Source of the DNA: an uncultured Ruminococcus sp.
GTDB lineage: Bacteria > Bacillota > Clostridia > Oscillospirales > Acutalibacteraceae
Length of the DNA: 32,405 bases
Assembly: GCA_905234015.1 (NCBI GenBank)
Contig: CAJOFK010000016.1
Span: forward strand, 1-32,405
Reading direction: 5' to 3'
Position 1 is the first letter of the stretch. Each line of letters begins with the position of its first letter. Below, in pieces: positions 1 through 7,660 of the stretch. The translations under genes and the position numbers were made by a program. The notes below the pieces were generated by a model. The model searched no databases. It was not told where the DNA came from and saw nothing but the letters and a program-made list of their open reading frames with translations.

Positions 1-249
1 CGACTAAAGCACTTCCTGCTTCCTACTTTTAGGAAGGAGATTCTTCGACTACCGGTCCAAAATATAGTCGCCTCGTTTCGCCCTTGGAGCGGGCTCGCGG
101 CGCTCCTTATTTTGCGCAGCGCTTTTGCTCCCTTCATCCGCCACAGGCGGCGGTCGCAACGCTACCTGCGTCACCGCTCAGAATGACAAATTACTTTGCA
201 AAAACAAATCATTTCTTACTTTATTGGAGTTTCCTATAAAGGAAATAAA
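1..249. other. Gene-free left edge, repeat-like
   Basis: No credible ORF is seen. The stretch holds short perfect hairpins: CTTCCTA/TAGGAAG at 19-36 and CCGCC-ACA-GGCGG around 139-151. The hexamer CGACTA occurs twice, at 1-6 and 46-51. The ending 'cgctcagaatgacaa' and the GC-rich core look like a dispersed intergenic repeat, but only one copy is in the window, so this is inference. Confidence 0.4.
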
Positions 250-272
250 GGCTGTCCCGTATTGAGACAGCC
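250..272 (-). terminator. Terminator of the amino-acid binding protein gene
   Basis: A perfect 7-bp stem (GGCTGTC/GACAGCC) with a 9-nt loop lies 13 bp beyond the stop codon of the minus-strand binding-protein gene. On the minus strand it is followed by a short T-rich run (TTTATTTCC). It implies that the binding protein is transcribed alone, or at least separately from any permease or ATPase genes beyond the window edge. Confidence 0.7.
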
Positions 273-285
273 CCTTACATTTTTC

Positions 286-1158
286 TTATTTATCCTCTAA
301 GCAAAGAGAATCCTCAAGATAATAGTCGCTGTACTTTTTAGCGATTTTCTTAACTACGCCGTCCTTATTCATCTCAAGAAGAGTTTTCTCAACTAAGTCC
401 TTTAGCTCAGTGTTGCCCTTCTTAAAGCCGATAGCGTACTGCTCCTTGGAGATGATATCGCTTAATACGGTATACTTCTCGGGAGACTTGGAAACGTTGT
501 AATTAGCTACGCCGTTATCCATACATACAGCGTCAACAGCGCCTGACTCAAGGTTCATAAGAGCGGTGTTGTAGTCGCCGATCTGCTTTAATTCCTTAAA
601 GGAAGCGGCGAGCTTCTGGTTAGCCTTTGTGGCGTCGTCGCCTGTGAAAGCAGCTAAAGCTGAGGAGTCGGTCTGAACTGCTACTGTCTTGCCCTTTAAA
701 TCGTCGAGCGACTTAACGTCGGAGCCCTTCTTTACAACAACAACCTGGCTGTTGTTAACGTAAGGAACAGTCCATGTATAATCCTTCTCACGGCCGTTGA
801 TAGTAAAGCCGTTCCAGATACAGTTGATTGTGCCGGAGTTGAGCTCCATATCCTTTGAATCCCAGTCGATGGGCTTTTTCTTAAGAGTCCAGCCTAAACG
901 GTCGCAAACTTCCTGAGCGAGCTCAAGGTCAAAGCCTGTGTAATCACCTGTCTTCTTATCCTTGTAGCCGTAGGGCGGGAACTCGGCGTCGAAGCCTACT
1001 GTGAATGTTGTAGAGCCTTTGTCGTCTACTGTTGCGGCGGTTTTGCTGTCGTCAGTCTTTGCTGCGGAGCTGTTGCTGTCGGTAGAATTACCGCAGCCTA
1101 CTAAAGCGACTGTTGCGAGCATTACAACCGCAAGGATTAATGCTAATGTTCTTTTCAT
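286..1158 (-). CDS. Polar amino-acid ABC transporter substrate-binding lipoprotein
   Basis: This is an extracellular solute-binding protein of family 3 (SBP_bac_3), which captures a polar amino acid outside the membrane for an ABC importer. The N-terminus is a lipoprotein signal: Lys-Arg, a hydrophobic stretch and the lipobox LVGC. A low-complexity Ser/Asn/Asp/Lys linker follows, then the hallmark start of lobe I, 'FTVGFDAEFPPYGY...GFDLELAQEV'. Mature length (about 270 aa) is normal. The ORF track starts at an upstream GTG that overlaps the ribosome binding site GAGGTG; I use the ATG giving MKRTLALI, 290 aa. No permease or ATPase gene is in the window, and a terminator follows directly, so the partner genes are elsewhere. 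The exact ligand (cystine, glutamine, other) cannot be read from the sequence. Confidence 0.9.
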   Translation of the reverse strand: MKRTLALILAVVMLATVALVGCGNSTDSNSSAAKTDDSKTAATVDDKGSTTFTVGFDAEFPPYGYKDKKTGDYTGFDLELAQEVCDRLGWTLKKKPIDWDSKDMELNSGTINCIWNGFTINGREKDYTWTVPYVNNSQVVVVKKGSDVKSLDDLKGKTVAVQTDSSALAAFTGDDATKANQKLAASFKELKQIGDYNTALMNLESGAVDAVCMDNGVANYNVSKSPEKYTVLSDIISKEQYAIGFKKGNTELKDLVEKTLLEMNKDGVVKKIAKKYSDYYLEDSLCLEDK

Positions 1159-1197
1159 AATTTGCACCTCATTAATAGTATTTTAATCAGCTTTTTA

Positions 1198-1226
1198 AGT
1201 TTATCACAGCACCACACTAAAGTCAA
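1198..1226 (-). promoter_or_regulatory. Possible promoter of the binding-protein gene
   Basis: On the minus strand TTGACT is followed after exactly 17 nt by TAAACT, about 40 nt upstream of the start codon. The -35 is good and the -10 is weak, so the assignment is tentative. Confidence 0.4.
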
Positions 1227-1299
1227 GTGCTTTATGTGTCTTCGTCAAACTATGCATTCCCTATTTGTGATTGATATCTCCCGAACGTATTTCAGCCTA

Positions 1300-1330
1300 T
1301 GAAGTTTTGGATAAAAAGGATAGGTTCTGC
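1300..1330 (+). repeat. 31-bp dispersed repeat, copy 1
   Basis: TGAAG.TT.GGATAAAAAGGATA.GTTCTGC recurs at 17101-17131 with 28 of 31 positions identical and in the same orientation. It lies in an intergenic spacer here and between carA and carB there. Confidence 0.6.
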
Positions 1331-1465
1331 GAAGCAGTTCTCATTTCTCGGTTACGGGTTGCATTACGAATTACGCATTGTTCTTCCCTTCCCTTACGCC
1401 CTGAAACCCACAACTTGAATTATATTTCTGATTTAGAAAAATAAACGCCTGAAATAATGATAAAA

Positions 1466-1481
1466 TATCACCCGGGTGATA
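1466..1481 (+). promoter_or_regulatory. 16-nt perfect palindrome covering the ribosome binding site of the next gene
   Basis: TATCACCCGGGTGATA is a perfect palindrome that ends 4 nt before the ATG at 1486. Its right arm (GGGTGAT) supplies the only plausible ribosome binding site. It could be an operator for a dimeric repressor or a small RNA hairpin that hides the site. Confidence 0.45.
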
Positions 1482-1485
1482 CAAT

Positions 1486-1866
1486 ATGAAAAAATGCGAT
1501 TACTGCGGAAAAGAGATATCGTATATGGAGCAGTACTGTGACGAGAACTGTCACCGCGGCGCTCTGAATTATTACGATAAACAGGAAAAATACTCAAAGC
1601 TCTTTTCGTTTATAAATATAGTATGTATCTTCGGTATTCCGATAGGACTTTTTATCTTTTCGTTCAGGAGCAGTATCGGCTTTACAATTCTATCCTTCTC
1701 GCTCGCGATAGAAGGGCTTACAATTCTTCTCCTTCCGTTTCCGGTTGAGAATATGATAACCTCAATGAAAATCAAAAAAGCGATTAACGTAACGAGAATT
1801 ATCGGCGCGGCGATACTGCTGCTCGGAATTATACTTATTGTACTTGATTTTATTTATTTCCTTTAA
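1486..1866 (+). CDS. Small zinc-ribbon membrane protein, function unknown
   Basis: I do not recognise a named family. The 126-aa product begins with a treble-clef-like cysteine pattern, CDYCGKE...YCDENCH, giving four Cys and a neighbouring His that could hold zinc. A short charged segment follows, then three hydrophobic stretches at about residues 40-60, 65-85 and 105-126, the last ending at the C-terminus. This fits a small inner-membrane protein with a cytoplasmic zinc ribbon. The start is fixed by GGGTGAT six nt upstream, which lies inside a perfect palindrome. The next gene follows after 67 nt with its own leader hairpin. Confidence 0.65.
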   Translation: MKKCDYCGKEISYMEQYCDENCHRGALNYYDKQEKYSKLFSFINIVCIFGIPIGLFIFSFRSSIGFTILSFSLAIEGLTILLLPFPVENMITSMKIKKAINVTRIIGAAILLLGIILIVLDFIYFL

Positions 1867-1890
1867 ATTCATAAAAAATGAATAAAAACG

Positions 1891-1924
1891 CCTCCTTCGG
1901 TTAACAATATGTTTGCGAAGGAGG
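1891..1924 (+). promoter_or_regulatory. Leader hairpin sequestering the ribosome binding site of the DUF378 gene
   Basis: A perfect 9-bp stem, CCTCCTTCG (1891-1899) with CGAAGGAGG (1916-1924), encloses a 16-nt loop. The right arm is the complete AAGGAGG site of the gene starting at 1934. A T-rich run (TTTACTTTTA) follows, so the same hairpin could also act as a terminator for the upstream gene. Confidence 0.55.
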
Positions 1925-1933
1925 TTTACTTTT

Positions 1934-2158
1934 ATGATAGACAAAATCGCTTTAATTTTATCAATTATCGGCGGCCTGAACTGGGGCTTAGTCGGTATAT
2001 TCCAGTTTGACTTAGTCGCGTTTATCTGCGGAGGCCAGACCGGAATCATCAGCAGGATTATCTATATCCTCGTCGGACTCGCTTCAATCTGGTGCATTTC
2101 GCTGCTGTTCAGAGATAACGAAATCGTCGAGGACACATCGATTAATTCGCACGCCTAG
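1934..2158 (+). CDS. DUF378 family small membrane protein
   Basis: The 74-aa product matches the DUF378 (YuzA-like) family: two transmembrane helices, with the characteristic 'ILSIIGGLNWGLVGIFQFDLVAF' in the first half and 'RIIYILVGLASIW' in the second. The molecular role of this family is not established. The ORF track begins at a TTG (1913) that lies inside the ribosome binding site. The ATG at 1934 follows AAGGAGG by 9 nt and gives the family-typical N-terminus MIDKIAL. The C-terminal tail (about 14 residues) is acidic and hydrophilic. A strong terminator follows within 30 bp. Confidence 0.85.
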   Translation: MIDKIALILSIIGGLNWGLVGIFQFDLVAFICGGQTGIISRIIYILVGLASIWCISLLFRDNEIVEDTSINSHA

Positions 2159-2185
2159 TCGGGAGCCCAAAAGCTTCCTACTGAA

Positions 2186-2211
2186 AAAGGGTTGGCTTTC
2201 GCCAACCCTTT
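2186..2211. terminator. Bidirectional terminator between the DUF378 gene and ackA
   Basis: AAAGGGTTGGC-TTTC-GCCAACCCTTT is a perfect 11-bp stem with a tetraloop in a convergent spacer. A and T runs on both sides let it serve both strands. The core GGGTTGGC/GCCAACCC recurs in the terminator at 12919-12943. Confidence 0.85.
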
Positions 2212-2221
2212 ACTGCTCTTA

Positions 2222-3427
2222 TTAAAGCTTTTCAACAATAGCCTTTGTATCTCTTGCGATAACGAGCTCCTCGTTGGTAGCAATGAGCTCTACGCGGATT
2301 TTTGAATTATCGGTAGAGAGCTTGCCCTCTTTACCGCGGATGCACGCGTCGTTAGCCGCTTCGTCAATCTCAACGCCGAGGCACTTAAGATAGTTACATA
2401 CCTCTTTACGGAGTGTGGGCTGATTCTCGCCGAGACCTGCCGTAAATACGATACCGTCGCAGCCGCCGAGCGCTACATAGAACGATCCGACATACTTAGC
2501 AATCTGATAGTAAAGCATCTCGTGAGTGAGCTTAGCTCTCTCGTTGCCCTCAGCCTCAGCCGCGCTTATATCGCGGTCGTCGCTTGAAACCCCGGAAACA
2601 CCTAAAAGTCCGGATTTCTTATTGAGCATATCATCCATCTGAGCGGGAGTCATATTCTCCTTCTCGGCAATGAATGTTACTACGGACGGGTCAAGCGCGC
2701 CGGAGCGTGTACCCATCATAAAGCCGTCAAGCGGAGTAAGTCCCATTGTTGTATCAATAACCTTGCCGCCGTCAATCGCGGTGATTGAGGAACCGTTTCC
2801 GATATGGCAGGTAATGAGCTTTAAGTCCTTAATATCCTTACCCATACGCTCAGCCATAACTTGGCTTACAAAACGGTGAGATGTACCGTGGAAGCCGTAA
2901 CGGCGAATTGAGTACTTCTCGTAATACTCGTAAGGAATAGCGTACATATACGCCTTTTCGGGCATTGTGCTGTGGAAAGCTGTATCAAATACAACTACCT
3001 GCGGTGTATCTGCTCCGAAAACCTCCTCGCTGCTTTCGATACCGAGAGCGTTAGCGGGATTATGTAAGGGAGCTAAAGGTCCTAACTTCTTAATATTCTC
3101 AATTACCTCTGGAGTTACAAGACAGGACTCGTGGAAAATCTTTCCGCCCTGTACTACGCGGTGGCCTACCGCGGTTACCTCGGAGAGTTCCTTAATAACT
3201 CCGACCTCGGGGTCAAGAAGCATATCCTTAACCTGCATAAAAGCTACTTTATGGTCGGGCATCGGAACTTCCTTTTTAATATCTGCCGTATCAGTCTTAT
3301 ATCCGATAACCGAACCCTCGCCGCCTATTCGCTCACAGTTACCCTTAGCGATTACGCTCTCATCGGTCATATCGATGAGCTGGTACTTTAAGGATGAGCT
3401 TCCGGCGTTGATTACAAGAATTTTCAT
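2222..3427 (-). CDS. ackA: Acetate kinase
   Basis: Acetate kinase interconverts acetyl phosphate plus ADP with acetate plus ATP, the ATP-yielding last step of acetate fermentation, in the cytoplasm. The 401-aa length is normal. Family signatures are intact: 'VINAGSSSLKY' at the N-terminus (Asn7), 'FDTAFHSTMP', 'YGFHGTSHRFV', 'CHIGNGSSITAI' and 'FTAGLGENQP'. The start follows AAGGGGA at a normal distance. No pta gene is adjacent, so acetyl phosphate supply is encoded elsewhere. It is divergent from tmcAL, whose product also uses acetate, with only 111 bp between the start codons. Confidence 0.97.
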   Translation of the reverse strand: MKILVINAGSSSLKYQLIDMTDESVIAKGNCERIGGEGSVIGYKTDTADIKKEVPMPDHKVAFMQVKDMLLDPEVGVIKELSEVTAVGHRVVQGGKIFHESCLVTPEVIENIKKLGPLAPLHNPANALGIESSEEVFGADTPQVVVFDTAFHSTMPEKAYMYAIPYEYYEKYSIRRYGFHGTSHRFVSQVMAERMGKDIKDLKLITCHIGNGSSITAIDGGKVIDTTMGLTPLDGFMMGTRSGALDPSVVTFIAEKENMTPAQMDDMLNKKSGLLGVSGVSSDDRDISAAEAEGNERAKLTHEMLYYQIAKYVGSFYVALGGCDGIVFTAGLGENQPTLRKEVCNYLKCLGVEIDEAANDACIRGKEGKLSTDNSKIRVELIATNEELVIARDTKAIVEKL

Positions 3428-3474
3428 TTTTTATTCCCCTTTATATTGAATACTTTTTAAAATCATACTATAAT

Positions 3475-3503
3475 ATAATAAACTATCCGATTTGATTTTG
3501 CAA
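3475..3503 (-). promoter_or_regulatory. Promoter of ackA
   Basis: On the minus strand CTTGCAA-N17-TATTAT, about 48 nt from the start codon. The -35 variant TTGCAA is shared with gapA and gdhA in this window, and TTGCAT is used by dapL and the ybjQ-like gene. Confidence 0.6.
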
Positions 3504-3538
3504 GTTTTTTTTGAATAAATTCATAATAAAGGTGAAAA

Positions 3539-4699
3539 ATGCGTATAAATGCGGTAATATGCGAGTATAATCCGTTCCATAACGGACATAAATATCAGCT
3601 TGAAAAGATAAAAAAGAATAATAATCTGCCTGTTGCTGCAATTATGAGCGGTAATTTCACCCAGCGCGGCGACGTCGCAATAGCAGATAAATTCGCACGC
3701 GCAGAAGCGGCGGTACGAAACGGAGCCGACCTCGTTATTGAGCTTCCGGCGGCTTACGCCTGCTCAAACGCCGAGAACTTTGCAGGAGCGGGAGTTAAAA
3801 TCGCCGCGGCGCTCGGCTGTACGGAAAACCTGTGCTTTTCCGTTGAGGAGGATAACCCGGAGCTTTTAATAAAGGCGGCTGAATTATTTTCTGACGAATC
3901 CTTCAACCGTGAGGTAAAAGCGCTGATGAAGGACGGGCTTTACTATCCGCTCGCGGTTGAAAGAGCGTTTAATAAAATCGCTCCCAAGCTTGCCGAGGCT
4001 GTCGCAAAGCCCAACAATATTCTCGCTGTTGAGTACCTTAAGGCGCTCGCCGGCACTGAAATCAAGCCGATGATAATTAAGCGCAAGGGCAGTAATCACG
4101 ACTCAAAAATAATAACGGACGGCATATCAAGCGCCTCGAATATCCGCAGAATGATAATAGACGGAGAGAATTATAGAGGCCTCCTTCCCGAAAACGCCTC
4201 CGCCTTCCCATCCCCTGCCGATATTAAAAAGCTCGAAAAGCCGATTGTTTATAAGCTGCGCACAATGAGCCCGGACGACTTTAATAATCTCCCCGAGGTA
4301 AGCGAGGGACTTAATAACAGGATTTACGACGCAGTCAGGAATTATAATTCCGTAAAAGAAATAATAGACGCGGTAAAAACAAAACGCTACACTCACGCGC
4401 GGATAAGGAGGACGATAATCCACGCGCTTCTCGGCATAACGAAAGATGAAATGAAGCGGGAGGTGCCGTACATCAGGGTGCTTGCGTTTAACGAAACAGG
4501 AGCAAAAATACTCGGCGAAATAAAAAAAGCCGGCAGACTTCCGATTATCACGAATGTTGCCGACGGATATAAATCTCTTGACGAAAACGCCCGGAGGATT
4601 TTTGATATCGACCTTAAAGCGAGCGATATCTACTCCCTCGCCTCGGATAAAATCACGCCCTGCGGAATTGACTTCACAAGACCGCTTAAAAAATTATAA
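3539..4699 (+). CDS. tmcAL: tRNA(Met) cytidine acetate ligase TmcAL
   Basis: TmcAL (formerly YlbM) activates acetate with ATP and makes N4-acetylcytidine at the wobble position of elongator tRNA-Met. The 386-aa product starts with the nucleotidyltransferase signature 'VICEYNPFHNGHKYQL', where His14 and His17 form the HxGH motif. 'PVAAIMSGNFTQRGDVAI', 'GADLVIELP' and 'SNIRRMI', typical of the family, follow. The C-terminal helical domain is complete. The ribosome binding site is AAAGGTG shortly before ATG. Divergence from ackA suggests a functional link through acetate, which is inference. Confidence 0.93.
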   Translation: MRINAVICEYNPFHNGHKYQLEKIKKNNNLPVAAIMSGNFTQRGDVAIADKFARAEAAVRNGADLVIELPAAYACSNAENFAGAGVKIAAALGCTENLCFSVEEDNPELLIKAAELFSDESFNREVKALMKDGLYYPLAVERAFNKIAPKLAEAVAKPNNILAVEYLKALAGTEIKPMIIKRKGSNHDSKIITDGISSASNIRRMIIDGENYRGLLPENASAFPSPADIKKLEKPIVYKLRTMSPDDFNNLPEVSEGLNNRIYDAVRNYNSVKEIIDAVKTKRYTHARIRRTIIHALLGITKDEMKREVPYIRVLAFNETGAKILGEIKKAGRLPIITNVADGYKSLDENARRIFDIDLKASDIYSLASDKITPCGIDFTRPLKKL

Positions 4700-4728
4700 T
4701 ATTCTTTCATAAAATTTCTCGGATAAAA

Positions 4729-4754
4729 ACGGGGCTTGCTGATGCAGGCCCCGT
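4729..4754 (-). terminator. Terminator of the sugar transporter operon
   Basis: ACGGGGCTTGC-TGAT-GCAGGCCCCGT forms an 11-bp stem with one wobble pair and a tetraloop. The T-run (GTTTTTATCC) lies on the minus strand, so it mainly ends transcription of the permease genes. Confidence 0.8.
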
Positions 4755-4793
4755 TAATTACGCGTTACGCAATATGAATTACGAATTAATTTA

Positions 4794-5675
4794 TTATCCC
4801 TTAACCGCGCCGGCTACTACTCCTTCAATAATATACTTCTGACACGCGAAATAGAATATTACTATCGGGAGAATACTGAGCACAACGAGCGCCATAATCG
4901 CGCCGTGGTCGGTTTGGCCGTAGCTTCCGTTAAGGAACTGCATATGAATCGGAATCGTCTTATACAGCTTTCCGTCGAGAATAAGATACGGAAGCAGATA
5001 GTCGTTCCATATCCACATTGTTTCAAGTATCGCGACCGAAATAAAGGTAGGCTTCATAATCGGGAGCACAACGCTGAAGAAGGTCTTTAACGGACCCGCG
5101 CCGTCAACGTCGGCAGCCTCCTCAATTTCTACCGGGATAGATTTTACAAAGCCCGAGAACATAAATATCGCGAGTCCCGCGCCGAAGCCGAGATACACGA
5201 AAAGTATTCCCCAGGGGGTAGTAAGCTTGAGCTTGTTAGCTGTATCGGAAAGTGTAAACATAACCATCTGGAACGGTACAACCATCGAGAATATACAGAA
5301 GAAGTATACTATCTTACAGAAAATTGTATTAGAGCGCTGGATATACCACGCTGCCATCGACGTACAGATAAGAATAAGAAATACGCCGCCTACGGTGATA
5401 AACAAGCTCCACAGCGCCGCCTCCCAGAACGGGTAGTTTCCGAATGTCATTCCCTTAACGTAGTTTGCGAAGCCGTTAAACGAATCCGCGTCCGGAAGCG
5501 AGAATAAATTCATTGCGATTCCGCCGTTAGTCTTAAACGAGTTATAAAGAACGATTAAGACAGGCATTACATAAAAGACAGATATTACCGCGAATAATAC
5601 AGTCATAAACTTCATTCCCGCGGTCTGCTTAACCTTTCTCTTAGGCTCTTTAGCCTTCGCAGCAATTTTAGCCAT
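4794..5675 (-). CDS. Carbohydrate ABC transporter permease, MalG type
   Basis: This is the second membrane subunit of a family-1 sugar ABC importer. The 293-aa protein has a short basic N-terminal tail, about six hydrophobic helices, and the ATPase-contacting EAA loop 'EIEEAADVDGAGPLKTFFSVVLPIMKP'. The C-terminus 'YFACQKYIIEGVVAGAVKG' is the classical MalG-family ending. Its ATG overlaps the stop of the MalF-type gene by one base (TAATG), with the ribosome binding site GAGGTG inside that gene, so the two are translationally coupled. No ATPase gene is present; a shared MsmK/MsmX-type ATPase encoded elsewhere is the usual arrangement in Firmicutes. The sugar is unknown. Confidence 0.92.
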   Translation of the reverse strand: MAKIAAKAKEPKRKVKQTAGMKFMTVLFAVISVFYVMPVLIVLYNSFKTNGGIAMNLFSLPDADSFNGFANYVKGMTFGNYPFWEAALWSLFITVGGVFLILICTSMAAWYIQRSNTIFCKIVYFFCIFSMVVPFQMVMFTLSDTANKLKLTTPWGILFVYLGFGAGLAIFMFSGFVKSIPVEIEEAADVDGAGPLKTFFSVVLPIMKPTFISVAILETMWIWNDYLLPYLILDGKLYKTIPIHMQFLNGSYGQTDHGAIMALVVLSILPIVIFYFACQKYIIEGVVAGAVKG

Positions 5676-6541
5676 TATGCCTGCACCTCTCTTCTTCTCG
5701 TAAAGTAAAGCTGTGCGAGGGAAATTGCTACTACAATCAGGAAGAATATTACGCCTTCAGCCTGGCCTACGCCCTTAGCGCTTATACCCTCGCCGTAGAA
5801 GGTTTTATAGATATTAAGCGCCATCATTCTCGTCGTCCAGATTCCGTCCGTAAGCGGTGCGCCTCCGGTAAGAGCTAAGTTCTGGTCGAAGAGCTTAAAC
5901 GAGTTTGTAAGCGTTAAGAACGTACATATTGTAATCGACGGCATCATCATCGGGAGAGTAACCTTAGTTAAAATCTGAGTCCGTTTTGCTCCGTCGATTT
6001 TAGCCGCCTCGTAGAGGTCGTGAGGTACGCCCTGGAAGCCTGCTATATAAATAATCATCATATAGCCCGCCTGCTGCCAGCACATAAGTATAATAAGTCC
6101 CCAGAAACCGAGGTCGGTATTAGTAACAAGCGACGGCATATCCATACTTCTTAAAAGTCCGTCAAAAATCTGATGCCATATATAACCGAGGATAATTCCG
6201 CCGATAAGGTTCGGCATAAAGAATACCGTACGGTAAATATTTGAGCCGCGGATTTTAAGCGTAAGCCCGTAAGCGATAAAGAACGCCATAACGTTAATAA
6301 GAATAACGCTTACTATAACGAAACCCAGCGTAAACCAGAACGAACGCAAAAAGCTGTCATCCTGAAACGCCTTTATGTAGTTATTAATTCCTACGAATGT
6401 AGCTTTATTTACTATCTGAAATTTAAAGAACGAAAGGTATATGCCCCTTATAAACGGATAAACAAATCCGACAATAAAAGCGGCAAGAGTAGGAAGAAGA
6501 AAGATTAAAGCATATAGTTTTCTTTTTGGTTTTTTAAACAT
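5675..6541 (-). CDS. Carbohydrate ABC transporter permease, MalF/UgpA type
   Basis: This is the first membrane subunit of the same sugar importer, 288 aa with about six transmembrane helices. The EAA loop is 'DLYEAAKIDGAKRTQILTKVTLPMMMP'. The N-terminus 'KRKLYALIFLLPTLAAFIVGFVYPF' is typical. The ORF track uses a TTG at 6547; I choose the ATG at 6541 because AAGGAAAGG lies 8 nt upstream. It follows the binding-protein gene by about 90 nt, with a GC-rich hairpin in between, and overlaps the MalG-type gene by one base. Confidence 0.9.
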   Translation of the reverse strand: MFKKPKRKLYALIFLLPTLAAFIVGFVYPFIRGIYLSFFKFQIVNKATFVGINNYIKAFQDDSFLRSFWFTLGFVIVSVILINVMAFFIAYGLTLKIRGSNIYRTVFFMPNLIGGIILGYIWHQIFDGLLRSMDMPSLVTNTDLGFWGLIILMCWQQAGYMMIIYIAGFQGVPHDLYEAAKIDGAKRTQILTKVTLPMMMPSITICTFLTLTNSFKLFDQNLALTGGAPLTDGIWTTRMMALNIYKTFYGEGISAKGVGQAEGVIFFLIVVAISLAQLYFTRRREVQA

Positions 6542-6565
6542 ATCCAATACCTTTCCTTAAACGCA

Positions 6566-6588
6566 GGGGGCAGAAATTCCCTGCCCCC
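6566..6588 (-). terminator. Intercistronic hairpin between binding-protein and permease genes
   Basis: GGGGGCAG/CTGCCCCC is an 8-bp stem with a 7-nt loop and no strong T-run. In sugar ABC operons such a hairpin after the binding-protein gene usually acts as a partial terminator or mRNA stabiliser, letting the binding protein outnumber the permeases. Confidence 0.55.
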
Positions 6589-6633
6589 CTGTTCCTTTAA
6601 CTATTCATCTTTCATAAACATAAAGTTTATTTA

Positions 6634-7440
6634 TTATTCGGCAGCCTTTTCCTTCTCGGTTTTCCAGCCGTCTACGAACGCCTTCTTAACAGCGTCCCAC
6701 TTGCCTGTGCCGGCTGCATACTGAGTAAGAGCAGCGCCTACGCCGTCCTTCCAGTCCTCGGAAGGCATTGTTGTGAAGTTCCAGCTTACGGGAGTCTTTC
6801 CGTCCTTAGTAAGCTCGTTATCAATCTTAACGAAGATATTTGAGGATTCCTTAGCCTTCTTGAAAGGAATTACGAAGCTCATCTCGTTAGCCATAGCTTC
6901 TGTTCCTGTCTTTGAGGTTACGCACCAGTTGATGAAGTCCTCTGTTGCAGCCTTATCGTCGTCGGAAGCTTCCTCGTTAATGCACCAGTAGTTCTCGGTA
7001 CCTGTGCAGAGTCCCTGATTAGCCTCGTCGCCTACGCCGATATAAATCGGTAACATTCCGAGGTCCTTATCCTTAAGGCCGCCCTTTGTGATAGCGTCAT
7101 ATTCCCAGCTGCCGTTCTGGAAGAATACAGCGTTGCCCTTGATGAATTCTGTCTCAGCTTCGGAACCGGTCTTGGAAGCAAGCTCGGTTTTCTTGCAGGT
7201 AGAATCTGTGATATAAAGATCCCAGATATTCTTATAGTTCTCAAGGTAAGTACCCTTGATAGCGTCGGTATCGGAAATCTTATCCTTCTGATACTCGAAG
7301 TAAATCGGGAGGTTAGCAAGGTGAGTCTTGAATCTCCAGTCGGAGGATGAATCCATACCTGCCGATGTAAACGCGCCCTTAACGCCGAGCTTATCCTTAT
7401 TCTTCTGAATTTCGTCAGCTACATCTCGATTTCGGTTATC
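6634..7440 (-). pseudogene. Sugar ABC transporter substrate-binding protein, N-terminus missing
   Basis: The open frame gives the C-terminal portion, about 265 aa, of an extracellular family-1 solute-binding protein. 'FFQNGSWEYDAI', 'MLPIYIG...GLCTGTENYWCIN' and 'WCVTSKTGTEAMANEMSFVIPF' are typical of sugar-binding lobes. Full-length members are about 420-450 aa, so some 170 residues including the lipoprotein signal are absent. Reading back past the track's ATG (7356), family-like sequence 'VADEIQKNKDKLGVKGAF' continues to about 7425, then becomes unrelated and hits a TGA at 7441. The region beyond encodes the 3' end of a + strand gene. The operon order (binding protein, MalF, MalG) is otherwise normal, so the break is a rearrangement or an assembly join. 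Confidence 0.8.
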
Positions 7441-7602
7441 TCAAAGGGGCTTCAGGAGAACGTCGGCTCGATTACCTCCCCTGTTCCTGATGACAAAGAT
7501 AATGAAACCGCGGAAATCGAAAACGCGGTCAACAGCGCTCAAAGCGGAAGCGATTACGTTTTCGTAAACGGAAAGATGATAAAGGTTGATAAGGATAATT
7601 AA
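7421..7602 (+). pseudogene. 3' end fragment of an unidentified + strand gene
   Basis: From about 7426 a frame reads 'SISVISKGLQENVGSITSPVP...VFVNGKMIKVDKDN' to a TAA at 7600-7602. A perfect terminator follows 23 bp later on the same strand. Codon use is like that of the surrounding genes, and the end is gene-like (acidic low-complexity stretch, then 'SGSDYVFVNGKMIKVDKDN'). Upstream of about 7425 the DNA belongs to the binding-protein gene on the other strand, so the 5' part of this gene is missing. I do not recognise the protein; only about 58 residues remain. Confidence 0.6.
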
Positions 7603-7624
7603 AAGCTGATTATTACAAATAATT

Positions 7625-7656
7625 ACGCCTGACGCATAGTACGTCAGGCGTTTTTT
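7625..7656 (+). terminator. Terminator after the 3' gene fragment
   Basis: ACGCCTGACG-CATAGTA-CGTCAGGCGT is a perfect 10-bp stem followed directly by T6 on the + strand. It supports the fragment at 7421-7602 being the true end of an expressed gene. Confidence 0.88.
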
Positions 7657-7660
7657 CTTA

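Larger units (their letters stand above)
1159..1485. other. Gene-free divergent spacer with dispersed-repeat remnants
   Basis: Besides the possible promoter and the 31-bp repeat listed separately, this spacer holds 'ttgcattacgaattacgcattg' near 1360-1380. That resembles 'gcgttacgcaatatgaattacgaatta' near 4760-4787. Such ATTACGAATTA-type strings look like repeat debris rather than coding sequence. Confidence 0.4.

Noticed and set aside
2967-3449. 160-aa + strand ORF
   Set aside because: Antisense to ackA, whose frame is fully supported by family motifs.
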